DNA of 64,000 nucleotides from Akkermansia muciniphila (GCA_945874145.1 CAMCFN010000007.1:27348-91347), one strand, 5' to 3'; positions 55,466-64,000 are shown, counted from the first letter of the stretch. Notes: generated by a model not told the origin, from the letters alone. Numbers and translations: made by a program.

Positions 55466-56368
55466 ATGTCCGACAGTTTATCCCACGCTGAAGTCTTGGA
55501 GGATATGCTCGCGCGCGCGGCCTTTGTGACGTTCATGATGATTGCGGCGGCGGACCGGAAGGTGGACAAGCGGGAGCTCGCGACGCTGGAGAAGCTGTGC
55601 TTGAACCCAAGGCAGTTTCCCAGCGCGCTCTTTCGCACGGCGGTTGCCGCGATTGCGCGGAATCCGGACCGTTATTCCAACGGGCTGCAAACAGGGGGCT
55701 TTCACTTCATGGATACCCTCGCTGAGGCCATCAAGTTCCTTGAGCAAGAGCGCCCGGACGAGGCGCAGGCCTTCAAGGAGAGCCTGATGGCATGGGGCAG
55801 GGCCATTGCCGAGGCTCCGCGTGGTTTCGTTGGATTGGGGAAGAAAATGGGCAAGGTGGAGGCCGCGACCTTGGCGGCCATCGCCGGTTTGATCGACCTG
55901 CATGCGACAGTTGCTGGCCCGTCCGCCCTAGTGGATGATCGCTTGGCGCGCGCGCCACTCTTGGTGTTCAAACTCGTGGCGGCAGCAGACGGGACGGTCG
56001 ACCGGAAGGAGCGGGACAAGCTCGCCCATATGTGCGAGCGCGTGAACGAGTTTTCCAGCCCGCTCTTCCGTGCCGCCGTGCGCAAGCTGGTTCAAGACTA
56101 CGACCGTATTTTCACGGAGGTGCAGCAAAGCATGTTGGAACCAGCGGAGGAACTGCAGGCGGCAAGTGCTGAGTTGGAGGTGTCTTATCCGGGAGAGTCG
56201 ATGGATTTCAAGCGATGCCTGATGCGGTGGGGCAGGGGCGTAGCCCAGGCGTCCGGTGGTGTCCTAGGTGTGGGAAAGAAGATGGGGCAGCAGGAAGCGC
56301 TGGCTCTGACGGCCGTCGCCACCTCCCTTGGGTTGGTGCATGAACACGGAAAATCGCAAATCGGGTGA
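55466..56368 (+). CDS. Double TerB-domain protein
   Basis: A 300-residue soluble protein made of two homologous helical halves: FVTFMMIAAADRKVDKRELA (about 20-39) and LLVFKLVAAADGTVDRKERD (about 172-191), and later AWGRAIAEAPRGFVGLGKKMG and RWGRGVAQASGGVLGVGKKMG. The A-A-A-D-x-x-V-D-x-x-E pattern is that of TerB-type domains with acidic metal-binding positions. The paired halves show an internal duplication. ATG 55466 (MSDSLSHAEV). Function unknown; tellurite resistance is not implied by the fold alone. Confidence 0.8.
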   Translation: MSDSLSHAEVLEDMLARAAFVTFMMIAAADRKVDKRELATLEKLCLNPRQFPSALFRTAVAAIARNPDRYSNGLQTGGFHFMDTLAEAIKFLEQERPDEAQAFKESLMAWGRAIAEAPRGFVGLGKKMGKVEAATLAAIAGLIDLHATVAGPSALVDDRLARAPLLVFKLVAAADGTVDRKERDKLAHMCERVNEFSSPLFRAAVRKLVQDYDRIFTEVQQSMLEPAEELQAASAELEVSYPGESMDFKRCLMRWGRGVAQASGGVLGVGKKMGQQEALALTAVATSLGLVHEHGKSQIG

Positions 56369-56417
56369 CCGTCCGTGACCTCCGCTTGCGCGAAGGGGCA
56401 TGGAGCTGAAGCAGGGG

Positions 56418-57209
56418 TTATGGCGTCAGCTTCCGAATCGCCCCATCCATCAACCCCCGGTTGGCCGCGACGGTTTCCATCTCCCGGGCAGCCTTGAGCG
56501 CGGGCAGTGCGGGGCGGGCGACTTCCTCGAGTCTCGCCAGCGCGCGGGCGCTGTAGTGGCGCACCTTCTCGTCTTCATCTGTGAGCAGCGCACCCAGCTT
56601 CAGCACTCCCGGTGCGGCCACCACGCCGAGCGGTTCGAGACAATGCGCGGACTTGTAGCGCACGAGCGGCAAGGTGTCCTCCAGGCCTTTCAAGATGGCG
56701 GGCAGATGCTCGGCCACGGGCGCACCCACGCGAATCATCGCGGCGTGAGTGACCACCCGCACCACCGCGTCCTCGTCCTTCGTGGCGCGCGCCATGTCGG
56801 GCAGGGCGGACTTGGCGTCCGCGCCCACCCGGCCCAGCGCACGGGCGGAGCATTGCCGCACCTCCTTGTCCGGGTCGCGCAGCAGGCGGACGAAGTCCGG
56901 GATGATATCCTTCGCCTTCTCATGGAAATTCCCCATCGCCGTGCAGGCCACCGCACGGATGTCGCCTTCCGAGTCCCGCATGGCTTCGCGCAAGTTCGTG
57001 AGCACCGGCAGCGCCTGCTCCTGACCGCCCTCGAAATGCACCAGCTTCCCCACCGCCTTGAGCCGCACCTCGCGGTCCGGCGATTTCATCTCTTTGACAA
57101 TCGCCGCCAGCCGCCCCGCCGCACCGGGTTTGGGAGCCGGGGCGGCGCTGGCGAGGGTTGCGGAAGCGAGGGTGAGCAGGATTCCGGTGCGGAGGAAATG
57201 AGCGTTCAT
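56418..57209 (-). CDS. Secreted HEAT-repeat protein
   Basis: A 263-residue exported protein. The signal peptide (MNAHFLRTGILLTLASATLA) is followed by about six HEAT repeats, for example SPDREVRLKAVGKLVHFEGG, DPDKEVRQCSARALGRVGAD and DEDEKVRHYSARALARLEEV. These form an alpha-solenoid for protein contacts. It converges on the double-TerB gene with a 49-bp gap. No catalytic residues were seen. Confidence 0.85.
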   Translation of the reverse strand: MNAHFLRTGILLTLASATLASAAPAPKPGAAGRLAAIVKEMKSPDREVRLKAVGKLVHFEGGQEQALPVLTNLREAMRDSEGDIRAVACTAMGNFHEKAKDIIPDFVRLLRDPDKEVRQCSARALGRVGADAKSALPDMARATKDEDAVVRVVTHAAMIRVGAPVAEHLPAILKGLEDTLPLVRYKSAHCLEPLGVVAAPGVLKLGALLTDEDEKVRHYSARALARLEEVARPALPALKAAREMETVAANRGLMDGAIRKLTP

Positions 57210-58077
57210 TGCTTGTTTCCTGACGCATCCACCAGCCTGAAAAGTCGCGCGGAATTGGGGCTCAGGATGCCCACCCCGCCGTTAGCCCGACTTCCGCTAC
57301 TCGACCACTGTTTCGACTATTTGCGGAGTGAACGCGTGGATTTGCTGGGGATTTTCCACCGCCTCGCCAGGACTAGATTAAAGTCCTCGCTGTCGATCCG
57401 AGTTCCGCGTTTCGGACAGGCAAAAGCGGCCTCTTTCGGTCAACTTTCAACACCACTGAATGTTGATGACACTCCTGAACGGCTGAGAGGCGAAAATCGG
57501 CTGAAAGTGAGCGCGGTGTTGAGCCGGTCGCGGAGGATAAGCGCCTAGAATCGAATCGTGAAGCGTTGTCGAGGAGAGGCGTTTTTCCCCTAGCGACGCG
57601 GTTTGGTCCCGAGGTTTTCGCCGAGGAGTTGAGCCGGCAGCCAACCGAAAGTTTCTGCGGCTCGGTGATGAGCGTGGTCGGAGCCGCTTGTTGCGACGAC
57701 GGGTTCGGTGGAATTCTTACACCGGTGAAGGGCTAGAAACAGGGGTAATACGGTTGGCTTTGTTGAGACTGGATGTTGAGACTTTTACCCTCCGAAACCG
57801 TAAGTCCTTGGTAGAGAAAGTGGAGCGAGCGAAGGGATTCGAACCACTATTTGTGTTGCCTCTCATTGCCTAAGTGCGCCTCTGACAACCGGTTGCAGCC
57901 CACTCGAAAAATCAGGTTTAGGCACTTTCAGGTATCAAAAGGCAAATTCCGTGTCACGAACTGTCACTAAACCTCAGTTTGCTTGCCTTGAGCGGCTAAG
58001 GCTGGCCAAGACCGCCGCATTGAACCAAAAGCAGCACTGAATTGCAGCATGGAATTGTGGCCATGAACCTCGGCTCG
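57210..58077. other. 868-bp gene-poor stretch at the left side of the accessory region
   Basis: No open frame here has convincing composition or homology. The only recognisable feature is a tRNA 3'-end fragment at 57821-57845. The composition becomes more A/T-rich from about 57.7 kb onwards. It may hold decayed genes or the edge of an integrated element. Confidence 0.5.
57821..57845 (-). other. tRNA 3'-end fragment, probable attachment (att) site
   Basis: On the minus strand the 25 bases read as a T-loop and acceptor strand ending in CCA: GGTTCGAATCCC, then TTCGCTCGCTCCA. The 5' acceptor partner (GCGAGCG), anticodon arm and D arm are absent upstream, and the 5' half of the T-stem mispairs, so this is not a functional tRNA. 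Such a 3' remnant is what tRNA-targeting integrases leave at the far end of an inserted element. Confidence 0.65.
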
Positions 58078-58644
58078 TTAGGGCCATTTCTGGAGCGGCT
58101 TCTTCGTCGGGCCAAGAATCTCAACATGGTCGGGAGCCTGCACGCCGGCGCGGAAGATCACGACGTTGAATCCCCGTGCTCCTACCGCACGAGCCGCATC
58201 AGACAGAAATCGGATTGCGGCGACCGTCCCCTGGCTCGCTACCAGCCCCAGCAATTGCGTGCGGATGGGCCGTTTCGCCAGTTGCCATGTGGCGGCCAGA
58301 TCCTTCGCCTTGAGCTTGAACGCATCCCTCGTCGCTGCGTCACCCAAATCCACCACCTTCGTCAGGTTGACCTCGGCAAAGTAAATTCCCAACGGTTGGT
58401 GTGCGCCCCGACTTGCTCCGAACCTCCGCGCATACTCCAGGCGGGCCGTAGCCTCATCTTCTGAGAAGTAAACACACCGCACGCCGACTGGATTGTAGCG
58501 GTTGGCCTGTCCCGACGTGAAAAGGAAATCCGGTGCCCCGCCTGCCGTCAGTGGTAGCAGCGCCACACACCGGACCAGCGTCGCCTTCAACGGGCGCATC
58601 GGCGCTGTCCTCAGCGCGGATTCGATGGCTTCGAGTTCCGTCAT
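58078..58644 (-). CDS. RES-domain toxin
   Basis: A 188-residue protein with the RES-fold signature: RYNPVGVRCVYFSEDEATAR (Arg, Tyr/Ser and Glu positions), then LGIYFAEVNLTKVVDLGD and a C-terminal FNVVIFRAGVQAPDHVEI. RES toxins resemble ADP-ribosyltransferases and deplete NAD+ in characterised RES-Xre systems. ATG 58644 overlaps the antitoxin stop by one base (TGATG), indicating coupled translation. Confidence 0.85.
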   Translation of the reverse strand: MTELEAIESALRTAPMRPLKATLVRCVALLPLTAGGAPDFLFTSGQANRYNPVGVRCVYFSEDEATARLEYARRFGASRGAHQPLGIYFAEVNLTKVVDLGDAATRDAFKLKAKDLAATWQLAKRPIRTQLLGLVASQGTVAAIRFLSDAARAVGARGFNVVIFRAGVQAPDHVEILGPTKKPLQKWP

Positions 58645-59207
58645 CAGGTGGGCGCTCCCGTCAGCATGTCGTCCACGTAGTCCGCCATCGCCTGCCACTC
58701 ACCTTTAGCCATCAACTCCAGCGGCCGGGCGTTGTCCAGCAGCTCGTGTGGCGTGCGCAGCCATTTGCGAAACTCCCCGTCGTCCTTCGTGATGAGCCGC
58801 AGCCGCGCCACCCGCTCGAAATAACCAAGCGCGTCCTGTAGCGAATCCGCGTCCGGCGTCTTGCTCATCGCCTGCTTGGTTCGGCCCAGCCATTCCGCCA
58901 GTTGGCTCAGGCTCACACCGTAGAGCTTGGCCACCCGCACTGCCGAGAGGTTGCCATTCCCCTCGCGCAGATCGGCTGTCGCGCTCGTGACGGCTTTTGC
59001 CTTGTCCAGCGGACTGGTCCGCGCCGGAGCCATCCGCACCGTGTCCGTTTGTTTGCTCTCCGGCACTCTCACCCCGCTCAACACCTTCTCAATCTGTGCC
59101 AGCACCAGGCTCATCCGCTGCCGCTCCTCCAGCAGCGTGTCCCGCAGATGCATCAGATCGGTGACGTCCACTCCGCCCTTGCTCGTCTTGGTCAATGTCG
59201 TGCCCAT
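58644..59207 (-). CDS. Xre/MbcA/ParS-type antitoxin (DUF2384)
   Basis: A 187-residue protein. The N-terminal half contains a coiled segment (LRDTLLEERQRMSLVLAQIE). The centre holds a helix-turn-helix (VAKLYGVSLSQLAEWLGRTK). The C-terminal toxin-binding domain is of the DUF2384 type: DALGYFERVARLRLITKDDG...WLRTPHELLDNARPLELM. Antitoxin before toxin is the standard order. It is longer than most (about 140-150) because of the N-terminal extension. Confidence 0.82.
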   Translation of the reverse strand: MGTTLTKTSKGGVDVTDLMHLRDTLLEERQRMSLVLAQIEKVLSGVRVPESKQTDTVRMAPARTSPLDKAKAVTSATADLREGNGNLSAVRVAKLYGVSLSQLAEWLGRTKQAMSKTPDADSLQDALGYFERVARLRLITKDDGEFRKWLRTPHELLDNARPLELMAKGEWQAMADYVDDMLTGAPT

Positions 59208-59433
59208 GCCTGCAAATTAAACCGAACGTCAACCAACTGTCAACCTGAGCATTTCCTGCACGCCACCGTTTCTGCCCGTTGCGTTTGAACCCCATCCGCA
59301 GCGGCCAAACTTCCCTGTAAGAAACTCCGTTTGGATTTCGATAATGTAGTGTCGGCCCTCACTGTGAAGGTCGGCTGAAAGAAACCGCTGCGATAATCAT
59401 GAAGCGCAAGGCCAACATTAACCGGCAAAATCA

Positions 59434-59631
59434 ATGCCCGAAGATGCAACGCCAAACCGCTGGCTTACCAAAGCGGATCTCGCGCAACACTACTCAATCA
59501 GCCTTAGAACGGTGACGAATCTGATGCGTCGCCGGGTCGTGCCCTACGTGAAAGTCGGACGCGTGGTGCGTTTCGACCAACACGGATGTGACCAGGCTAT
59601 GAGGAAGTTTGAGACGGTGAGCGCTGGATAG
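59434..59631 (+). CDS. Excisionase-like small HTH protein
   Basis: A 65-residue MerR-like winged-helix protein: NRWLTKADLAQHYSISLRTV, then TNLMRRRVVPYVKVGRVVRF. This is the 'helix-turn-helix domain, excisionase family' pattern. Such proteins control excision of mobile elements or local transcription. No integrase is visible nearby. It is the only plus-strand gene in the accessory region. Confidence 0.75.
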   Translation: MPEDATPNRWLTKADLAQHYSISLRTVTNLMRRRVVPYVKVGRVVRFDQHGCDQAMRKFETVSAG

Positions 59632-59694
59632 CCAGAGCACACAGCCGCCCTGCTGGTAACGGTGGGGCGGCTGCCTTGGCTTGCTCGATGACAA

Positions 59695-62600
59695 CTACCT
59701 CGATGGTTGCCGGCCTCGGGTGCTGAGGACAAACGGACCCGCCAACCGAGCCGCCATCAACACGCCCTTCTCCTTCCTCAATCGGCCCAGCCACTCCGCT
59801 TGAACTTCAGCCATTGCCTGAGCAGCATCGCCGCTGACCATCGCCTTCTCGTAGAAGGCCTTCATGATGTCCACCGACCACTTGTCGCTGATAGGCCACA
59901 ACGTCATCAGCAGGTTTTGCGCTCCCGCTTGCACAAAACCACGCCTCAAACCCAGCACACCTTCCCCGCTCCTCGCTTCACCAATGCCGGTGTCGCAGGC
60001 CGAGAGCACGACCAGCCAGGTGTCCTTCAAATCCATCGTTCCGACTTCCTGTGCCATCAGAATCCCGTCGTTCTCGGTGTCTGGCACCTCACCACGCTTC
60101 CACGCATCCAAGGTGAACTGTGCTCCCGCGAACGCCAGCCCACTTCGCTGCATCGGGTTGTGGAACACCACTGGCTCGCGCTGCCGTTGCATGTCCAGCG
60201 CCTGCGTCGGGATGGAGGGCCGGTTCGTTGACGAATCCTCCGGCAGAAAAAAGCCATGAGTAGCTAGGTGGAGGATGTAGGGCGATTTCACCGACTTCAC
60301 TTGAAGTTCAGAGGCTTCCGCACCGACATGAACAGCCCCTTTCAAGTTCCATGCAGAACTCCTTTCCTTTAGAAACTGGGCTTCCAAGCTGCTGTTTGGC
60401 AAGGCTCTCAAGGTGATCTCTGTAAAATCCCGCCGGTCCGCGTGCTGCATGGACAACTGCACGGCATCACGGGCCTCCGCAACTCCTGGCTTCGCTGCGA
60501 AGGCTGGGCTGGCGAACGCAGCAAAACTCCGGGATTGTGTCTGACTGGTTTGGCCGAAGACCAAGTCGCGTCCGCTTGCCACATACCGGGTGCTGTATCG
60601 TTCACCCAGAAATTGCCCTTGCGCGTCAACAAGCGTGGCAAAGTTGACAAAGTTCAGCTCCCCTTCCGGGCTGATGACTAGCGTGGTGGTGCTTTTCGGC
60701 AGGTGCATCTGGATCGGTGCAATTAGGTCTTGGTAGACCGTGTGCAGCAGACGGGGATCACCTATCTTGTCGCCTCGCATCATCCTGCTATAATTTTGGA
60801 GATTCGGTTCAATCGTCTCTGCGGAACCAATCGCTACCCACACGGCATCGCCTCCTTGGGAACCACTTAGCGCGACTGTTTCATTGCTAATCATCACCAC
60901 ACCATAACGAATCTGATACTTCCCTCTGGCAAGATGATGCCCGTATCGGACAAACTCCAGTAACACAGTGTCCTTGGGCAACGCTCTTTGGACGTCAGCA
61001 ACCGTGATCCGCAAAGACCGACGCACCTGCCCCAAGGAGGTCACATTTCGCGCCAACATCTTCTGCAGCGTTTCGACCTGCCCCTCCAAGCGCTCCTGCT
61101 CGGACCGTAGTCTATTGAGACTTTCTGGGCTCGTCTCTCTGGGCGCTTCCATCTGCATTTTGATCAATAGGCGCCCAGCAGCTTGCAATTCGTCATAGGC
61201 CTCTCTTACAGCCGGTTCCTTCGAGGCTCGGGCGGCCAGTTCATCCTCCAGAAGCGAGTCGAGCACAATTCCCTTGGTCCGCAACATGAACTCCGCCAAA
61301 TCCCCCGCGCTGCTCAGAGTCGCCAAGAGATTCGCCACAGGAGCTTTTATCGCGTTTTGGTAGTTCATTCGCTGGCGCTCGCCCGCGAAGGCCAGAATAT
61401 TGCCCAAGGCTCGCTCCGACGTGGCCTTAAATTTCCTTCCTAAGGACATCGCATCATCAAATTTCCGCAGATCTAGTTGCAGAAGGCTCAGGTTGTTCAA
61501 AGGTTCCAGTGTTTTTGGGTGTCGCGCCCCCAAAACCTTCTCAAATATTTTCAAACTCCTCTCGAACAACGGCTCAGCTTTCTCAAAATCATCCGTTGAG
61601 CGGTAGAACGAGGCTAAATTGTTCAGAGTAGTTGCCGTATCCGGGTGTTCCGGCCCGAGGACCTCTTCTTGAATCTTCAAGCTCTGTTGATACAAGGGCT
61701 TGGATTTATTGGAATTGCCCATGCTCATATAGAGCGAAGCAAGGTTGTTGAAAACGATCGCCGTGCTTGGGTGTTGCGGACCCATGACTATCTTGCTTAT
61801 TGCCAAACTCTGCTCATACAACGGCACCGCCTTCGCGTATTCACCCATATGGCGGTAGAGCACAGCCAGGTTGTTCATCGCGGTTGATGTGTCGGGGTGT
61901 TCTAGTCCAAAACTTTGCGTGACTATCTTTAGACTTCGCTGATACATTTCTTCCGCTTTTGCGTAATCGCCGATGCTGATATAGAGTTCCGCCAAGTTGC
62001 TAAGCGGTATCGTCGTGTCTGTGTGCTCCCGCCCTACACTTTTTTCCATAAGACTTAAGCTACGTTGATAGTGCATCTCGGCTTTGGCATAGTCTCCAAT
62101 GTCAAAGTATAACCCACCCAAGCTTGCCAAGATGACGGCCGTATCTGGATGGGCAGGGCCTGCAACTTTCTCGGTGATTTTCAATTCCCTTTGATACAAG
62201 GATTCCGCCTTAGCATACTCGCCCATACTGTGGTAAAGCCATGCCAATTGCGTTAGAGTTCTCGCTGTATCGGCATGCTCTGGTCCCAAGACCTTCTCGC
62301 GAACCTTCAGGGTTCGCCAATACAAGGGTTCGGCTTTCGAGAAGTTGTTCACCGAGCGGTAGAGTGAGGCTAGATCGTGCATCGCTCTCGCGGTACTCGG
62401 GTGTTCCGGTCCTAACACCTTTTCACGGAACTTTATGGTCCATAGAAACAAGGGTTCAGCGGCCGTGTGATTGCCCGCCATGTTGTAGAGTATGGCTAAA
62501 TTGCTCAAGGTGATCGCCGTGTCCGAATGGTCTGGACCCAGCGCTTTCTCCCTGATTTGCAGAGCCCGCGCGCAGGCGGCAGCGGAACTGATATAGTTTG

Positions 62601-62868
62601 AACCCTTTCTGTAGCTTTTGCTGAGATTGTCGAGAGCGTCAGCCGTGTTGGTGTGGTAGGCCCCGTAATTAACCTCTGATCTACCGACCAACTTTTTCGC
62701 AAATGTGATTGCCTCGGAAAACCTTCCCTTGTCCATGTGTTCCTCCATTATTCGGACCAATTCTGCCTCTGGCATTCTGGTCTCGGCTGCCGAAGCAGCG
62801 GGCTGGTCCCACAAGCCGTGACCCGCCATACACATCACGAAAGTAAGCAAAGAAAGAAATCGGGACAT
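59695..62868 (-). CDS. Exported TPR-CHAT caspase-like protease
   Basis: A 1057-residue protein. The N-terminus has a signal peptide (MSRFLSLLTFVMCMAGHGLW, with AASAAE cleavage). Residues about 40-480 hold about ten 42-residue kinesin-light-chain-type TPRs (repeat core LGPEHPDTATTLNNLASFY). A helical linker at about 485-640 follows. The CHAT domain (about 745-1050) contains ILHLATHGFFLPED (His871) and LSACDTGIGEARSGEGVLGL (Cys958), the caspase-type catalytic dyad. CHAT proteases are clan CD peptidases; TPRs usually bind the activator or substrate. Codon use is more A/T-rich than in the rest of the window. It is the third gene of a minus-strand set with a membrane protein and sigma factor. Confidence 0.9.
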   Translation of the reverse strand: MSRFLSLLTFVMCMAGHGLWDQPAASAAETRMPEAELVRIMEEHMDKGRFSEAITFAKKLVGRSEVNYGAYHTNTADALDNLSKSYRKGSNYISSAAACARALQIREKALGPDHSDTAITLSNLAILYNMAGNHTAAEPLFLWTIKFREKVLGPEHPSTARAMHDLASLYRSVNNFSKAEPLYWRTLKVREKVLGPEHADTARTLTQLAWLYHSMGEYAKAESLYQRELKITEKVAGPAHPDTAVILASLGGLYFDIGDYAKAEMHYQRSLSLMEKSVGREHTDTTIPLSNLAELYISIGDYAKAEEMYQRSLKIVTQSFGLEHPDTSTAMNNLAVLYRHMGEYAKAVPLYEQSLAISKIVMGPQHPSTAIVFNNLASLYMSMGNSNKSKPLYQQSLKIQEEVLGPEHPDTATTLNNLASFYRSTDDFEKAEPLFERSLKIFEKVLGARHPKTLEPLNNLSLLQLDLRKFDDAMSLGRKFKATSERALGNILAFAGERQRMNYQNAIKAPVANLLATLSSAGDLAEFMLRTKGIVLDSLLEDELAARASKEPAVREAYDELQAAGRLLIKMQMEAPRETSPESLNRLRSEQERLEGQVETLQKMLARNVTSLGQVRRSLRITVADVQRALPKDTVLLEFVRYGHHLARGKYQIRYGVVMISNETVALSGSQGGDAVWVAIGSAETIEPNLQNYSRMMRGDKIGDPRLLHTVYQDLIAPIQMHLPKSTTTLVISPEGELNFVNFATLVDAQGQFLGERYSTRYVASGRDLVFGQTSQTQSRSFAAFASPAFAAKPGVAEARDAVQLSMQHADRRDFTEITLRALPNSSLEAQFLKERSSAWNLKGAVHVGAEASELQVKSVKSPYILHLATHGFFLPEDSSTNRPSIPTQALDMQRQREPVVFHNPMQRSGLAFAGAQFTLDAWKRGEVPDTENDGILMAQEVGTMDLKDTWLVVLSACDTGIGEARSGEGVLGLRRGFVQAGAQNLLMTLWPISDKWSVDIMKAFYEKAMVSGDAAQAMAEVQAEWLGRLRKEKGVLMAARLAGPFVLSTRGRQPSR

Positions 62869-63002
62869 CAGGCTCGTGGCGTTATTCGGAAGGGTCGAAT
62901 TAGAGTTTACTCCGAATCCATCGAAATTTGTTGTTTTGCCGGTATCAGGTTACATCGGTCACGCCCTGGAGTTTTTAAGTTTCGCAACGCTCGCTCGCGT
63001 TC

Positions 63003-63656
63003 TCATGGGCCCTTGCTCCGGATGAAAGCTTCGGCCTCCAGGATGAGCTTGGGCAACTCCCGCTCCTCCTTAACCGCGATAACCTTCTCTCTGGTTAAAG
63101 TGCCGTTGGTCCGCACGGAAATCCGCAGTTCCCCCGTGTCCCGGTTGTAGAGAATCTTTACCACTGTCTGTTTTGAGCCCGCCGGCCAGTCCGCCTGCCA
63201 CTGTTTCAGTTTGGCGTCGTCATCAAACTCATGCGACTTGGCGTCCCTCCACTGTTGCTGAAGGGTTGTCAGGGGATTGGCGGCTGTTCCTCGCGTCGTC
63301 CCCACCGAATCCAGCATGGCTACTTGGATGACAGGGGGCAGGTGCGGACCTGGCCGGTTGAGGGCGACAATCATCGCCACAGCAGCGGTTGCGGTGGCCA
63401 GACCCAGCCACCACCGCCACACCTCCAGCCACGAGGGTTCAGCCTTCTCCTGTTCAACCACCGTTTTGCGAACAGCAGCCAGTTCCGCTGGCTCGCTGGC
63501 TGGCTGGGCTGCTAAAGGGAACTTCTTGTCCAAAACGCTGTTCAGGGCCGAACGCACCCGCTCCGGCAGCACCGACGGCCCATCACTGAGCCGGTTGATC
63601 ACCGGAGCCGCTTTCTTCAGCTCCTGCTCCAACTTCGATTTTTCAGCATCTTTCAT
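63003..63656 (-). CDS. Single-pass membrane protein, candidate anti-sigma factor
   Basis: A 217-residue protein. The cytoplasmic part (1-80) has a helical segment KSKLEQELKKAAPVINRLSD. A single membrane helix is at about 82-99 (WLGLATATAAVAMIVAL). The outer domain of about 115 residues contains QTVVKILYNRDTGELRISVR. It lies 38 bp downstream of a sigma-factor gene and 134 bp upstream of the TPR-CHAT gene. Topology and position fit a membrane anti-sigma factor; no ZAS zinc motif is present, so the role is inferred from context. Confidence 0.72.
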   Translation of the reverse strand: MKDAEKSKLEQELKKAAPVINRLSDGPSVLPERVRSALNSVLDKKFPLAAQPASEPAELAAVRKTVVEQEKAEPSWLEVWRWWLGLATATAAVAMIVALNRPGPHLPPVIQVAMLDSVGTTRGTAANPLTTLQQQWRDAKSHEFDDDAKLKQWQADWPAGSKQTVVKILYNRDTGELRISVRTNGTLTREKVIAVKEERELPKLILEAEAFIRSKGP

Positions 63657-63694
63657 CCGAGTAGATAACGGGATCGGTTGACCATTTCTTACAG

Positions 63695-64000
63695 CTACGG
63701 CCAGCCTTCCGGCAGATTCTCGCGCAAAGCCTTCAGCCCCCGGTCGAGGTAGACACCAATCGAGCCAATCTTCAGCCCATGCCGGTCCGCAATTTCCTGC
63801 TGGGTTGAGCCTTTCAGATAGAAGTCCTCAACAGCCTTGCGATACTGCTCGGGCACCTTTTTCAACGCCTCAGCCAGGATCAACGCATTCTCACCGATCA
63901 GCACCAACGCGTCCGGCTGCTGTTGGGTTGCATCAGCGGCATCAAAGCCCTCTTTAGCCTCCAAGCTCTCCGTGAGGTTTCCATCACGCTTCTGGGCTCC
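63695..64000 (-). CDS. Sigma-70 family factor, C-terminal part (N-terminus beyond the window edge)
   Basis: The frame is open from 63695 to the last base, so the gene continues outside. The visible 101 residues contain sigma region 4: KKVPEQYRKAVEDFYLKGST, then QQEIADRHGLKIGSIGVYLD and RGLKALRENL, a helix-turn-helix for the -35 element. A TTG at 63964 could act as a start but would leave out region 2, and sequence upstream of it is also coding-like, so a partial gene is preferred. It heads a co-directional set with the membrane protein and TPR-CHAT protease. Confidence 0.82.
   Translation of the reverse strand, partial: GAQKRDGNLTESLEAKEGFDAADATQQQPDALVLIGENALILAEALKKVPEQYRKAVEDFYLKGSTQQEIADRHGLKIGSIGVYLDRGLKALRENLPEGWP

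Noticed and set aside
57688..57873. 61-codon frame ending VERAKGFEPLFVLPLIA
   Set aside because: The peptide is a translation through the tRNA 3' fragment, a known false gene pattern.
57821..57905. Complete tRNA gene on the minus strand
   Set aside because: Only the T-loop and 3' acceptor strand are present; no 5' acceptor partner or anticodon arm can be folded.
59695..64000. Type III-E Craspase locus
   Set aside because: No gRAMP/Cas7-11, Csx30/31, Cas1 or repeat array is visible; only the TPR-CHAT and sigma elements are shared in concept.

Overview
The window looks like chromosomal DNA of a Verrucomicrobiota bacterium (Pedosphaera/Limisphaerales-like). This is inferred from high G+C with strongly G/C-ended codons and a PVC-style gene set: LamG surface protein, DUF1549/DUF1553 cytochrome protein, PVC-type beta-propeller dehydrogenase, sulfatase, PQQ-like propeller, Tat-signalled sugar isomerase and a Mpa/Dop (pupylation-type) locus. 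No rRNA, complete tRNA or CRISPR array was found.

Layout. 1-7.3 kb: 5' part of a double-LamG secreted protein, MscS channel, secreted alpha/beta hydrolase, DUF4404 protein, NADP isocitrate dehydrogenase with a clear terminator. 7.5-12.2 kb: Mpa/ARC-like AAA ATPase, DUF4375-like protein, ParDE toxin-antitoxin, Dop. Pup/UBact, PafA and 20S subunits are not visible. 12.2-16 kb: a tightly overlapped operon (ECF sigma, small membrane protein, CnrX/Spy-like protein, redoxin, cytochrome c-copper monooxygenase-like protein). 16-25 kb: PQQ propeller, esterase, OmpA-like protein, secreted proline-rich protein, MnmA, pentapeptide-repeat protein, PSD1 cytochrome protein. 25-36.8 kb: TerB-like protein, ScpA-ScpB-PheA, sugar isomerase, ComEC, LysR regulator, RsgA-YajQ, sulfatase. 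36.8-41.2 kb: two small paralogues, a duplicated fragment of ispG, three-domain IspG, RseP. 41.4-57.2 kb: PVC dehydrogenase, ArgF, GH13 enzyme, ACT-ACT protein, a 1482-residue hybrid kinase, a two-piece pyruvate:ferredoxin oxidoreductase, double-TerB protein, HEAT-repeat protein.

57.2-64 kb is accessory: a gene-poor stretch with a tRNA 3'-end fragment (probable attachment site), a RES/Xre toxin-antitoxin pair, an excisionase-like protein, and a visibly more A/T-rich minus-strand unit of sigma factor, single-pass membrane protein and exported TPR-CHAT protease. The last three could form a signalling relay in which the CHAT protease acts on a membrane anti-sigma factor; this is the best candidate here for an undescribed system.

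A second layer is small repeats: 7-bp-period tandem arrays, several lying in frame inside conserved genes; paired 20-bp palindromes between genes; an 11-bp triple repeat running into the dop start codon; and a long inverted repeat between ispG and rseP.
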